NCBI GenBank assembly: GCA_023101885.1 | Contig: JALPQD010000088.1 | Span: 903,501 to 967,500, forward strand | Source: Typhlomys cinereus | Lineage: Eukaryota > Chordata > Mammalia > Rodentia > Platacanthomyidae | Direction of reading: 5' to 3' | Length of the DNA: 64,000 nt | Shown here: positions 49,168 through 61,674 of the stretch, piece by piece | Layout: each line of letters opens with the position of its first letter | How positions within the stretch are numbered: the stretch's first letter is position 1 | Notes under the pieces: generated by a model | Told to the model about the DNA's origin: nothing | Seen by the model: the letters and a program-made list of their open reading frames with translations, nothing else | Databases searched by the model: none | Made by a program: the position numbers and the translations under genes

Positions 49168-49182
49168 TAGAGAGAGAGACTA
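49128..49182. repeat. (AG)n microsatellite
   Basis: A pure AG run of about 34 bp followed, after a short break, by agagagagag. Confidence 0.92.
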
Positions 49183-49344
49183 TTTTTCCTTAATTTGGTT
49201 GTAACCTATATTGGTGACCAGTACATCTAAGTTCCCCTTTAAAATGTTCCTTGTTTAATTGCTTCCTGAGTTATGTTCGTTTTTGGTTTGTGACTGTTAT
49301 AGGAGTTTCCCTTTAAGTATTGTACTACAAATGTTCTATGGCTT

Positions 49345-50105
49345 GTTAGGGAGAATATTCAGTATCTGTCTTCCTGTGTCTGGGATACCTTGCTCAGTAT
49401 AATTTTTCCACCCACTTATTAGCAAATTTCTTGTATTTATTTTTCTTGTTAGCGGAATTGATAATATATAATATGTTTTTATTACCCGTTCATCTATTTT
49501 TGGACTTCCAAAAGGATCTCGTTTCTTTGCTACTGTGAATAGAGCTATAATGAACATGGGTACACAGTGTTTCTGTAACAGGATATAGAATTCTGTAATA
49601 GGATATAGAATATTCCCAGGTATGTTATAGCTGGGTCTTATAGCAGTTCAATTTTTAGCTTTTGGAAGAAACTCCATACTGATCCCTAAAGAAGATGTGA
49701 AAGATTACATCCCACCAACAATGAATAAGACTTTTTCTCATACCCTTTACCACCTTTTGGTACTCTTTGTGTTTTTATTTCAGCTATTCATAGTGATGTA
49801 AGATTTTTTTCTAGGAGTGCTTTTGATTTGCATTATCCCATAGCTATGAAGATAGAGCAATTTTAAGAATATTTATTAGATACCTAAATTTCATCATGTG
49901 AAAAGTTTCTTTTTAATTCCAAAGCCCATTTTTCAGATTAGGTTGTTTGCTTTCTTGATATTTAAATTTTTGAATTATTATATATTATGAATACTAATTC
50001 TCTATTAGATGTATGGTTAGCAAATTTTTTCTCCCATTCTGTGAGTTGCATTTGCTTAGTTAACAATCATTTTGCAAAACAGAAGTCTTTACATTAAAAA
50101 AAAAT
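49345..50105 (-). mobile_element. Old L1 ORF2 C-terminal fragment
   Basis: Read on the minus strand it follows the ORF2 C-terminus in order. It includes the reverse complements of the regions encoding 'EYYSAIK', the Cys-rich patch and 'REMQIK', here as 'cttttgatttgcattatcc'. The short frame at 49336-49557 ('MFIIALFTVAKK') is part of it. It is strongly diverged, like the L1 at 12-17 kb. Confidence 0.7.
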
Positions 50106-50283
50106 CTTATTTCTTGTGCAAGTGTTTAACAAACGTTCATGATTCACAATACTGTTTTGGTTACTTTCCAACCTACCCTTGGCCTGGACTTCCCTTTTTC
50201 GTTCCTTTTGAGAATACTTTCCTAAAATTAAAGTAGGATTTCTTAGTATAAACCTTTTGGATTTTTTTCCCAAATTAAAACAT

Positions 50284-50303
50284 CATGTGCATGCGTGCGT
50301 GCA

Positions 50304-50349
<46 letters not shown>
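50284..50349. repeat. Alternating purine-pyrimidine TG/CG tract
   Basis: About 66 bp of strictly alternating pyrimidine and purine, starting with mixed catgtgcatgcgtgcgtg and ending in pure (TG)n. Confidence 0.92.
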
Positions 50350-50350
<1 letters not shown>

Positions 50351-51255
50351 TTAGTATTTGCAAAAAGGAATTGTGGGAAAAAAGAGTTGAATAATCAATT
50401 TTTCTTGGCACATATCCAAAGATAGCTAGTTTAACATGTTGCAACAATGTGTAAACTCATGTTCTGAGTGAAGGCAAACCTGCCTGGACTTATTGTCCAG
50501 ATCATTTGCTAGCTTCTGTTTTAGGATTCTTCTGCTTTAGTATTCTCTGCCAATATTTTGCAGTAATGTTAATAACTTGTGGTATAATGATGCTACTGTA
50601 ATTATGTTAGAAATGTCTGTTTTCTCAGATTAAAAAAAAACTGTCATTGTATGGAATCATACATGACACCAGAGCTGAGAAAGACATGTTTGCTCATGAG
50701 CAATGGATTATGCTTTGCCTTAAGGTGGAGCAGTCTGTGGCAGCACAGAACACAATGCTATTTGTCAGCCCTGATTTCTGTTTGTTTGGTCAGTTAATCC
50801 AACCCAACTGTGCACAGATCTAAAAGCTCAATAAAACTGATATCACATTCAAAGTGTATTGATATCTCCTTATTGACTATAAGAACTATGTTTGCTGGAG
50901 ATTATTTTTGAAAGCAACAGATATTCCAGAGAAGCCTGTATCTGGTCACTGATGGATTTTTCCAGTCTTTGCACTTTCTCTGTCTTTCATCTATCAATAA
51001 CTGTGAAAACAATCACAGAAAATGTGAACAAATGAATAAATCTATATCCCCTGTATTTATAAAGCTAGTCAGCAGGCAGCAATCACTCAAAATTGTAGAC
51101 CTTCAAGTTTAGTATATGCTATACTGAGAACTGTGCCTATTGAACACTTTATTTGATATTAAAATACATGGCATTTTTGTCTTTAAACATTATCAAATAT
51201 TTCGTGATAAGTTAATTACAGAGAGGCAAAAAGTTTTCCAAAATTATATACAACT
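50350..51255. other. Intergenic DNA
   Basis: Nothing recognised. Confidence 0.45.
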
Positions 51256-51430
51256 TTGTCAGGGCAAGATGACTTAGCAGGTAAAGGTATTTTACTTCAA
51301 GCCTGATGACCAGAGTCTAATCCACATTGTGGATTGAATGACCCAAAGCCACAAAGGTGAAATTCAACCACACTCATGCTGTGATACTCAACCACCTACC
51401 CATATGCAAACATATTCAATAGATAAATGG
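51256..51430 (+). repeat. Old B3-like SINE
   Basis: It starts 'gggcaagatgacttagcagg', then 'caagcctgatgaccagag'. The rest is strongly diverged. Confidence 0.55.
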
Positions 51431-52209
51431 ATCTTTTCAAAAGTTATATAATGTCTAAAAAATTTTACCTTTTTATTGTATGAGAAAATAAGCACCTGAT
51501 CTCCCATTCCATTCATAAGCCCCCTAGGCAACATACATTTCTCTAATGTTTCTTTTGGAATGGTTTGGAATAAATAGTAACTTTGATCACTTTCATGGGC
51601 AATGCAATATGACAACAATTTCATTCACAACATCCACAGAGCTGTTTGCCTTTTCTGGCTTATATCGTGACATTTATGTCTTATCATCTGTCTGCTGAAT
51701 CACACTGTGTTTTCCCTTTTACAGCTCTGTAGTTTTGAGCAGATAAAGTGTATGGATCAATGGCAGATTTGAGCATGCTGTTTGTCCACCTGGTGCTTAT
51801 TCAAAACAACTGTTTGTCTCAAAGTGGACACTTTAAAGCAAACATGTTTATTCATTCTGTTCTAGGCAGATCCCCTGATGTTACCTTTCTAATGTCCATG
51901 AATAAATTTTTGGTGAGAAGTGGAAGTCTAATGTACTTTTAATTGATGAGAGCTTTGCAACACAGAGAAGGTCTACACTAGCAGTAGCCATGGGCATATA
52001 TAACTGCCTTACCTAGAAAATGTACAGATATTTGATAGCTTCCTGACATAGATCAATTCTTCTACTTGCACGTTTCACGTTTTTAATAATCATCAAACAA
52101 CTTTTATATGATAGAACATAGTAATCACATTTGAAAGTGTGAGAATAGAGTTTCAAAGAATATGGGAGACATTCCCAAGTTTCCATGCCAGGAACAAGCA
52201 AACAAAGTG
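51431..52209. other. Intergenic DNA
   Basis: Nothing recognised. The small frames at 51388-51942 have no motif. Confidence 0.45.
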
Positions 52210-52590
52210 TAGTCATTATGTGAGTTGCTATGCTTGTCACTGTGACCAAATGCCTGGCAAGATGAAGTATAATAGAAGTGGGTCTTACTTTGGCTTATGA
52301 ATTGAGGTAGTACAGTGCATCCTGGTGAGGAATACATGGTGGTGGGTCTTTTCCTGCCACTGAGGCATGCAACAGCATCTTACTCCTCCCAATGTGGACA
52401 AAGACGCAAATACAGGTCGCAAGTGAGACTGGATTATAGATCTCCAGGTCTACACCTCAGTGACCCACTTGCTGTAACTTGATTTTACCTCCCAAAAGCT
52501 CCACAGCCTTTCAAAATAAAGTCACTAGCTGCTGACCAAGCATTTAAATACAGAATTCTGTGAAGGGTGTTCACTATCCTGACAGTAGTT
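52210..52590 (-). mobile_element. Decayed LTR-like repeat
   Basis: The words 'gtcactgtgaccaaatgcctg', 'ttactttggcttatgaattg', 'tacagtgcatcctggtg' and 'acatggtggtgggtc' resemble the reverse strand of rodent ERVL/MaLR-type LTRs. No ends or TSD can be fixed. Confidence 0.4.
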
Positions 52591-53049
52591 ATAATGATTA
52601 ATTCAATTTTTGTACAAGAGGAAGAGATCCCACAATTCATATGGGAATTATAATGATACCATCTAGTGTGATTTTGCCAAGTTATTTAGCACTCAGAATT
52701 TCAAATATTGTTAGTGCCTACCCTTATGGAGATGCATCCAATATTCAGAGCCTTTCTCTCAAATCTTCATATCCTTGATCTTTTTTAACAACACAACATT
52801 CTGAAAACTAGACTATTACATTTTAAATGTTTTCAGCAAATCTACAAAGTCATAATCAAAACAAATAGAGAGATCTTTCAGTCTAGAGACCCATCTTAAA
52901 TACAGCAAAGATAAGTGTGCAACATAATTGGCCTACATATGTTAGAAATAGGTTCACTGAATGTACTTTACCACTTCTCTGTGCACTTGAATGTATACTT
53001 CCAACCCAAAAAAATAAAATAGCTATTTAGTTCTAATAATTTTTTTCAA

Positions 53050-53405
53050 GTACAAATATAAGCCTGAACATGTAATGGTGTGGATTAAATGTGAAAGACC
53101 TTATCTGTTTGAATGTTTGGTTCTCAGTTGGCAGGACAGCTGTGAAGGGTTGTGAAATTCTTAGGAGGTATAACATCACTGGAAAAAGTACATTAAGCTT
53201 TGCACTTTTGTAACTGTACCCTGCTTTCTACTTGTGGTCTACTTCCTGTTCCATCATGTGAGGAGGTGAGGAGTGTTCCCTTTTTATTCTTGTCACTGTG
53301 GAGACACCTGTGAAATAACTTCTGCACCATGATGGACTGTATCCCTAAAATTGTGAGTAAAAATAATCTCTTCTTCCCTTAAATGACATCTGGTCATAAC
53401 AGTAA
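53050..53405 (+). mobile_element. Decayed MaLR-like LTR
   Basis: The order 'ctgtttgaatgtttggttc', 'ggaggtataacatcactgg', 'ctgcaccatgatggactg' and 'taaaattgtgagtaaaaa' resembles rodent MaLR-type LTRs in the plus orientation. It belongs to the same broad group as 30180-30505. Edges are uncertain. Confidence 0.45.
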
Positions 53406-53825
53406 GGAAATAACTAAGTCTCACATCATTCCATTATTATACCAAGTGAAAGTACAAATATTTAAGTGAATTACAGAAATTTTAAAAGGTTGGCTCCCAA
53501 TGTTTTAAGCTATTGAAGACATACAAAGCAGATTTTGCCAACTGCATTTGGTATTGAATCATATGCTTGTGGGTTTCCTAGACTTACAATACAGTTTTTT
53601 AATAATGGGGAAAGATTTTTTAATTTTTCTAGTATACCTTCAATTGCTCTATTTCCTCTTTGCTTTGCTCTGGAGTCACCCAGGCTCATACTTCTGGGAC
53701 ATGAAGTCCATATTGCCACCATTTCCCCCAACATTTTTAGATGGGATCTGAGACCCAAACTCAGGACCTTTCTGCTAGTGAAGCAGAGGTTTAATGAGAG
53801 CCAGGGGTGATGGGAAAAGGGAGGA

Positions 53826-54262
53826 TAAGACTTAATGTGTAAAACTTTTGTTGTCTAAGCAAAAAGGACCAAAGTTTGAGCCCCACGTACAATTATCAGA
53901 GCTGAAAATAGTGGCAAACTTTTGTAATGCTAACTCTGGAAGGACTAGGCAAATGGATTGTGGCTGCTTGCAAGTTGATCAGTCTAGCCAAAGCAACAAG
54001 CTCCAGTTTAACGAGAAACAACCCTATCTCAAAAAATAAGATGGAAAATGACTGAGCAGGGTGTCTGATGTTGACCTCTGGTCTTTACATATATATTCAT
54101 GGGTAATGCACTCATGTATACAAGTATGTTATAGAGAGACAGACATACACACACGTACATACACACACATTTATGCACATATATATCCATACTCATACAG
54201 ACACAAGCATACACACCTGCACACACAAATGCACACACACACACAAGTAAAAAACAGAGTTA
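53826..54262 (+). repeat. B4-like SINE (ID+B1)
   Basis: An ID-like part is followed by a B1-like part with 'gtaatgctaactctggaagg' and 'agctccagtttaacgag', then 'ccctatctcaaaa', then 'gttgacctctggtctttac' and a CA-rich end (54150-54245). This order is typical of the rodent composite SINE B4. Confidence 0.7.
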
Positions 54263-55125
54263 GTAAACTTTTTAAAACTACAGAGGCATTACCTGTCATA
54301 CCAGTTCCACAGGGGAAGAACATTGCAAATCAGTATTAAAAGCAAAAGCTCCTTTGCCACTCCACCTATTACTGTGATTCTCCTGAATTTGAACAGTCCT
54401 TTTTATGCAGTTTTCCTTCCATCAGTCAGGGATATCTTTACATTAATGGTGTTCTCCTTTAGTATTGAGGTAAAGCATTATTCCTGAAACACCTTATTAT
54501 TGTAGAAGTAAACTTTTATTATAATTCTATTAGCAAAATATTTTGGCACATAAAATTCAACAGAAACATGTAATTTAGTTATGCATTTTTAGTTTCAAAA
54601 GAAAAATTTCCCTGTTTACAATTTTTTCACCTTTTTTCATTTTTGAAAGATACAGTTAAAAGAGATAATGAGGATCATGTTTATTAAATAGGCAACATAT
54701 TGGAACCTCCAAAATTATTATTAAAATAATATTTATTTTTGGACAGAACATTTATTCCCATTTAAGAGATAGAAAGATAAGCAGAACATTGGGAGGAGTA
54801 TATGGGTTTGCACGTCAAGTCCTAGCAAAAACATCACTCAGCTCTGTAAAAGTATCACTTTTTTGCTGTCTTAAGTTACCTGAGCAGAAAGATGCAGCAG
54901 TAGAAACTCTATGTAGTCAGTTACATGACATATGTTTAGATGTAGTAAATATTAGTAAAATCAAAAATTGTCAAGTCTACCAGTTATGAGCTCCAAATTT
55001 GTAAATGAATAAATAACATTTAAGAATCAAGTGAAGTGTTCTGTTAACTAAAGTACAAAAGGATAAAACCAATTATTCTTGCTCCTTTCTGAAATCTAGC
55101 AGCCTTCAATATTACTAATCCTCAG
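54263..55125. other. Intergenic DNA
   Basis: AT-rich; nothing recognised. Confidence 0.45.
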
Positions 55126-55390
55126 AATCCATGTAGAGAAGCAGGGTGCAGCAGTGTGGGTTTATAATCCCCAAGGCTGTATGGAAGGCAGAAAGGAAAA
55201 TCAAGGGCCAAGAAACCTGGGGGGGTAAGACCTGGTGAAAACAAAAAAGAGACTCTGCGTCAAAGATGGATTGAGGAATGATATTTAGGTTAACCTCTGA
55301 GTGACACATGCATGAGATTGCATTCTTACACATGAACTATGTATGCACACACATACATGCTAAAATACATATACACTCCATGCACAGGTG
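55126..55390 (+). repeat. B4-like SINE, old
   Basis: It has 'gtgggtttataatcccc', 'ggaaggcagaaaggaaaatc', 'gactctgcgtcaaagatgg' and 'ggttaacctctgagtgacac', followed by a CA-rich end. This is a B1-derived body with a B4-like 3' part. Confidence 0.6.
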
Positions 55391-56670
55391 GCACAATGGA
55401 AACATTAAAAATTAAATTGTGTGCTGAACTGTAATATTAAAAGGTGCAAAACAGAAAGTTCCCTGTGATCCTCATTGGAAAGACCTACATCCATGTCTTT
55501 AAATTTTATAGCGGGCTTGAATTGTTGAAATATCCCTCTTCCATCTAAAGGAGATGAGATTTGATCAGCTGTGTGAAAACTATTTTCATCTGAGTTATCA
55601 TAACACATAGATGAAGACTGCCATCACCAAAGGCAGTCAGTTACAGGAAACGAAAATAGATTTTCTTTCTCCAAATTTATACACTTTATGCACTCTAAAA
55701 TAATTCAATTGAATGAACTTGGAAACTATGGTAGACAGATATTAAATAACTAGGGGCAATAAAGTGGAAATGTATCTCACCTTTCAGTGTTTTTATGAGC
55801 ATTTTTCAATAATAGAGACAATGTAATATTTGCCTCTGGGTCTTCATGTTGATGTACATAGTAGTAATATTGAAGGTTACTAGATTTGTATTCAGATAGG
55901 TAATTATTGATTAGCAGCTTTGCTTATTATAAGGAAAACTGATTTCATACTGTAGTAGCCTAAGAAAACAAAACAGTAAGACCATTAATAATATGTACTC
56001 ATGCATTTCACTAAAGTAGTATACTAAGGACTTAGAAAGACAACATTAGATAGTCATTTATAACAAAAATAATTGGCATTGATATATGCATACCTTACTG
56101 AGGTTTGGATAGATGTACTAATCTTACTCCTAAATATAATTTAATAATTCTTAACCAGTTGTTTCACTCTAGAAAACACTAAAAATTCTTGTTCCTGCAA
56201 ATGCTGTTTTCCTCGGACATTTTCTTTTGCTACAAAACATCATGGGGGGAAATCATAGAAAGGATCCACCTTACAATATATGGGATATTCTACAATGTTT
56301 CATGAAAGGAATTAGAGAGTTATTTCATGAATTCTGATAAAAAATTACCTTTGATATCATTTGAAGTTAGCAATAAGGGAATAAAATGGCAATGAATGTA
56401 GATTACTACTAGGTTTTCCATGTGAAGGTTTTTAATTAATTCGAAATAAATTTTGAAAAGCTATGTAGCTATTTTAATTTGGACCACTCTTTCTGCTTAC
56501 ATCTTCCTATGCCCCTAAGTACTGTGAAGAAGATGCCTTGCTTTCATTGGTGTATAGATGTAGTCCAAGAACAAATGTGATCTTTTGTCCCATCTAACCT
56601 TATGCATTGCTGAAGTAATATGTTCAAAAAGTAGGAAGACATATACACACAAACATATACATGTATATAT
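55391..56670. other. Intergenic DNA
   Basis: AT-rich; nothing recognised. Confidence 0.45.
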
Positions 56671-56686
56671 ATGTATATGTAATCAA

Positions 56687-56970
56687 GGGGTTGGAGAGGT
56701 GGCTCAGGGGTTAAGCCTCTGCCTTGCAGGCAGAAGGTCCTGAGTTCAGATCCTAGACCCCATGTATAGACGCCGGGCAGAAGTGGGGGCAGCCTGCATT
56801 TCTGGTCCTGGTAGGGCGGAGCCTGTGAATCCGGGCAGAGTAAACAAGGAGGAGGTGGAGGGTCCATGGTGGTTCCTGAATTCATCCGTGGTTCTACACA
56901 CACACACATACATACACATGTGCACACACGCATACACACACAATTGAATAAATAATAAAAAATATAAAAT
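56687..56970 (+). repeat. Young B2-like SINE
   Basis: Head ggggttggagaggtggctca, B-box-like 'gagttcagatcc', and a body and CA-rich segment as in 30828. A 15-bp TSD, atgtatatgtaatca (56671-56685) and atgtatatataatca (56971-56985), differs at one base. Minus-strand frames through it are not genes. Confidence 0.92.
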
Positions 56971-57147
56971 ATGTATATATAATCAGATAATATATATTAT
57001 ATGTTGGTATGTGTGTGCTTTGGTGAATATACATGTATACATATATAGCTATGCTTCATTTTATAGATATGATACCATTTATGTAAATAAAAATAAACTT
57101 GTTTTAGGTATAAATCATTATTAAACTTCATGAAAAAAAGAATCATC

Positions 57148-57533
57148 CGCACCCGCCCACCAGAACCCCAGGTCAGCCCAAAGGGACCCGGCTCTGAATC
57201 CACCATCTAGCCGAAGCCGCGCGCAGGGCCGAGGGAGGAGGAGGACCTCCCCCTGCTCCCGGACCCCGCCCCAGCTGCCCTCGGGTTAAATAGCTCTACC
57301 TCGACGCCCCCATCCTCCCTTTACCCCACCCCGCTCCGCCTGTCAGGACTCGCACGCGGTCCAGCCGGGCCTCAACCTGCGACCTAGGTAAGCTCCGCCT
57401 GCGCCCGCCCACCAGAACCCCAGGTCAGCCCAAAGAGACCCGGCTCTGACCCCACGATCCAGCCGGAGCCCACCCCCGGAACCCCAGGCCAAATAATTCA
57501 GTTTAGTGAAATTGAAAGATTTTAAGAGTTAAA
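57148..57533 (+). promoter_or_regulatory. L1 5'UTR, CpG-rich, 252-bp monomers
   Basis: A GC- and CpG-rich leader in AT-rich surroundings. A unit with the core 'cgcccaccagaacccc' starts at about 57154 and recurs 252 bp downstream, so there is one full and one partial monomer. In rodent L1s such monomers are the Pol II promoter; that role is inferred here. The sequence is unlike the monomers of the 35.6-kb L1. Many CpGs remain, consistent with a young insertion. Confidence 0.75.
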
Positions 57534-58588
57534 ATGAGAATGCCAAAGTGCAAATCCATGAGAAGCAACACTGAAGTAAACAAATTTCCCAATGAAGAAA
57601 TTAATCCCATAATGTTAGACTCCAACCACAACAAACCCACGGAAAAAGGCCAAGAAAGCCTGACCCAGGATAACGACTTTCAAAATATGATCATTACCAT
57701 GTTCAATACTATGAAAGAGGAAATCCGGGAGGAATTACATAATCGAATCAATCGCTTTAAAGAGGAACACAACAGAATTTGGAGGAGTTGAGAAAAACAG
57801 TGCAAGAAACAAAAACTGGCATAGAGCAGTTAAAACAGACTCAAGCAGAGTTTAAAACTGAGCTACAAGACAAGTTATCTTCAACCCAGAACTCCACAGA
57901 GAGTTTTATCAACAGAACTAACGAAGCTGAAAACAGAATTTCAGACCTTGAAGATAAAGTGGGGGTACTAACCAGCTCAATGGAAGAGGTTGTTAAAGCC
58001 AAAAAGATACTTGAGAGAAATATCCAAGAGATATGGGACACCCTGAAGAAGCCTAACATGTGTATTCATGGAATACCAGAGCAAGAATCTCAAAATACCA
58101 CCCCTGAGGAAATTTTTCAAACGATCATCAAGGAAAACTTTCCTCATCTAAAAAAAGAGAGGCCCATCCATATACAAGGGGCATTCCACACCCCAAACAG
58201 ATACAGAAGAACACCACGGCAAATAATAGTTAAAACACTCTACATTCAAGATAAAGAACTAGTGCTGAGAGCATCAAGGGAGAAAAAACAAGTCACTTTT
58301 AAAGGTAAACCTATTAAAATAACAAATGACTTCTCAGTCGAAACAGTAAAAGCAAGAAGAGCTTGTAGAGACATACTTCAAGTATTGAATGAGCAAAAAT
58401 GTCAACCCAGGCTGATTTACCCTGCAAAACTATCCGTCATGAGTGAGGGAGAAAGAAGAATCTTCCAGCACAAAGACAACTTGAAGGGATACATGTCCAC
58501 CAAACCAGGCCTTCAAAAACTGCTAGAAATGATACTCAAGCGTGAAGAAAAAAACAGGCATATCCAAGAGAGCAGAAGGCAAGTATAA
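57534..58588 (+). pseudogene. L1 ORF1 with one frameshift
   Basis: About 350 codons, normal for L1 ORF1. Frame one runs 57534-57791 and the next 57779-58588. The switch is explained by one missing T near 57779. Visible parts are the Lys/Arg-rich N-terminus, a coiled coil around 57760-58010 (heptad-like 'NRISDLEDKVGVLTSSMEE'), an RRM-like centre ('CIHGIPEQE'), and a C-terminal domain with 'LRASREKKQVTFKGKPIKIT' and 'LIYPAKLSV'. In the family this protein trimerises and coats L1 RNA. ORF2 starts 50 bp downstream. Confidence 0.93.
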
Positions 58589-58638
58589 CACCAATAAAAA
58601 CGAAGCAATATACTTATTAAAACTACTAAACATAATAA

Positions 58639-61600
58639 ATGTCTGGAATTAAAAATAGTTTCTCCATTATAACACTAAATGTTAATGGAATTAACTCACC
58701 AATCAAGAGACACAGATTACAAACTTGGATTAAAAATCACAATCCATCAATCTGCTGCCTGCAGGAAACCCATCTCACCACAAAAGATAGGCACGCTCTA
58801 AAAATAAAAGGCTGGTCAACAATTCTACAAGCAAATGGAAGCAGAAAACAGGCAGGGGTAGCCACTATGCTATCAGACAAAGTGGACTTCAAACCAAAGA
58901 AAATTATAAGAGACACGGATGGATACTACATTTTAGTCACAGGTACAATTCACCAGGAAGACTTCACAATATTTAACATATATGCACCCAATACGGGCTC
59001 CTCCACATTCATTAAGAAAACCCTACAGCATCTAAAGCAAAAAATCAACCCCCAAACGATAATTCTTGGGGACTTCAACACCGCCTCTCAACATGGGATA
59101 GATCAACAGGTCAAAAGCTTAACAGAGACACTTTGGAACTTAATCAAACCCTGAAAGAAATGGACCTTACAGATCTCTATCAAACTTTTCAGCCAGGTAC
59201 CAAAGAACATGCATTTCTCTCAGCAGCACACGGAACTTTCTCCAAAATAGATCACATATTGGGCCACAAAACGTATCTACACATATAGAAAAAAGTTGAA
59301 ATTCTAACCTGTGCCTTATCAGACCACCACGGCCTAAAGCTGGACATCCACAACGCAACAAACAAGAGAAAATACACTAATTCCTGGAAACGTAACAATA
59401 TAATGCTGAATGAGAACTGGATTCAGGAAGAAATTAAAAAGGAAATTCAAGATTTCCTGAAAGTGAATGATAACGAAAATACAACTCACCAAAATCTCTG
59501 GGACACAATGAAAGCTGTTCTAAGAGGTAAGTTCATAGCTCTTAATGCCTACATCAAAAAAATGGAAACATCAGAAATAAACAACTTAACAATGCAGCTT
59601 AAAGCTTTAGAGAAACTAGAGCAATCTGATCCCAAAAGTAGTAGAAGAGAGGAGATTCGCAAAATAAGGGGAGAAATATCTGAAATCGAGGTTAAGAACG
59701 ATAGAAAAAATCAACCAGGCAAAAAGCTGGTTCTTCCTTTATCAATATAATAAAAGCTGTATACAACAAGCCCACAGCAAGGATTATGCTCAATGGGGAA
59801 CAATTGGAAGCATTCCCACTTCGATCAGGAACTAGACAAGGCTGTCCACTCTCACCACTTCTATTCAATATTGTACTTGAAGTCTTAGCTGAAGCCATAA
59901 GACAAGAAAGGGACATAAGAGGGATTCAAATCGACAAGGAAGAAGTCAAACTATCCCTATTTGCAGATGACATGATCTTATACCTGAGTGATCCCAAAAA
60001 CTCCACCAGGAAGCTTCTGGAACTAATTGAGAATTTCGGCAGGGTGGCAGGATACAAAATAAATGTGCAAAAATCAGAGGCCTTCCTATATGCCCAGGAT
60101 GAAAGAAGTGAAAAAGCTCTGAGAGAAACAATACCATTTATTATAGCCCCTAAAAAAATGAAATACCTTGGTATAAACCTAACCAAGCAGGTAAAAGACC
60201 TTTACAACGAAAACTTTTAAACCCTAAAGAAAGAAATAGCAGAAGACACCAGAAGGTGGAAAGACCTCCCATGTGCCTGGATTGGCAGAATCAACATCGT
60301 AAAAATGACCGTCCTACCAAAGGCAATATACAGATTCAATGCTATACCTTTTAAAATCCCAAAGCAATTCTTCAAAGAAGTTGACCAAACAATCTCAAAG
60401 TTCATATGGATGCACAAAAGACCCAGGATAGCAAAGACAATCCTGAGTAACAAAAACACTGCTGGAGGTAATACCATACCAAATCTAAGTCTATACTACA
60501 AATCCATAGTTATAAAAATGGCCTGGTACTGGCTCCAAAATAGACACACAGATCAATGGATAAGGATTGAAGACCCAGATATAAGCCCACAAAATTACAG
60601 CCATTTGGTCTTTGACAAAGGGACCCAAAGAATCCAATGGAAAAAGAACAGCATCTTCAACAAATGGTGCTGGCAAAACTGGATCTTCACATGCAGAAGA
60701 TTAAAGCTGGACTCGTACTTGTCACCATGTACAAGACTTAATTCCAAATGGATCAAGGACCTTGATATCAGGTCAGAGACTATAAAAACCATAGTTGAAA
60801 GGATAGGGAACTCCCTCGAGCTGATTGGGCTAGGCCAACATTTCCTAAACAGACATCCAATGGCACAGTCACTGCTACCAACTCTCAACAGTTGGGATCT
60901 TGTGAAATTAAAGAGCTTCTGTTCAGATAAAGAGATTGTAACACGAGCTCAAAGGCAACCCACAGAATGGGAGAAAATCTTCACTAACCACACATCTGAT
61001 AGAACTCTGCTGTCCAGAGTGCACAAAGAACTTAGAAAACTAAACTCCAAGGAAAACAATGGCCCAATTAAAAAATGGGTCCTGGAACTAAAAAGAAACT
61101 TTACCAGGGATGAAATTAAAATGTCTAACAAATATCTTAAAAAATGCTCCACTTCCTTCGCTGTCAGGGAAATGCAAATCAAAACTTCCCTGAGATATCA
61201 TCTCACCCCAGTCAGGATGGCAAAAATCCACAACACACAGAGCAACAAATGCTGGAGAGGATGTGGAGAGAGGGGAACTCTCCTACATTGCTGGTGGGAA
61301 TGCAGGCTCATACAGCCACTCTGGTGAGCCGTCTCGAGATTCTTAAAGAAATTAAAGATTGAAATGCCATATGACCCTGCGATCCTACTTTTGGGTAAAA
61401 CCCCCCATACAGCAGAGGTTCACCTCGATAGCACACGCACGACCATGTTCATAGCAGCACTCTTTACAATAGCAAAGACATGGAATCAACCCAAATGTCC
61501 AACAGTTGATGAGTGGATAAGGAAACTGTGGTGGAATACTACTCAGCCATCAAAAATGATGAATTACTGGAATTTGCCAGGAAATGGATGTCATTAGAAA

Positions 61601-61674
61601 CAATTATATTAAGTGAAGTATCCCAGACCCAGAAAATTAAGTGCCATATGTACTCCCTAATAGGTGGCTCCTAG
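58639..61674 (+). pseudogene. L1 ORF2 with deletion, frameshifts and a nonsense codon
   Basis: The endonuclease domain (58639-59154) shows 'LNVNGINSPIKRH', 'QETHL', 'NIYAPN' and 'GDFN'. A small deletion near 59092-59100 breaks the frame. A 772-bp deletion at 59735/59736 removes the region from just before the RT domain into its palm. RT resumes with '[14 protein letters not shown]' and an intact 'FADDM' (about 59960). A frameshift lies near 60218. The C-terminal 340 codons (60305-61327) are open and carry the CX3CX7HX4C pattern, then a CGA-to-TGA change at 61325-61327. The ancestral stop is TAG 61672-61674. It is non-functional. Confidence 0.93.

Noticed and set aside
57534..61674. Potentially active L1
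   Set aside because: A frameshift in ORF1, plus a small deletion, a 772-bp deletion, a frameshift and a nonsense codon in ORF2, rule out function as given.
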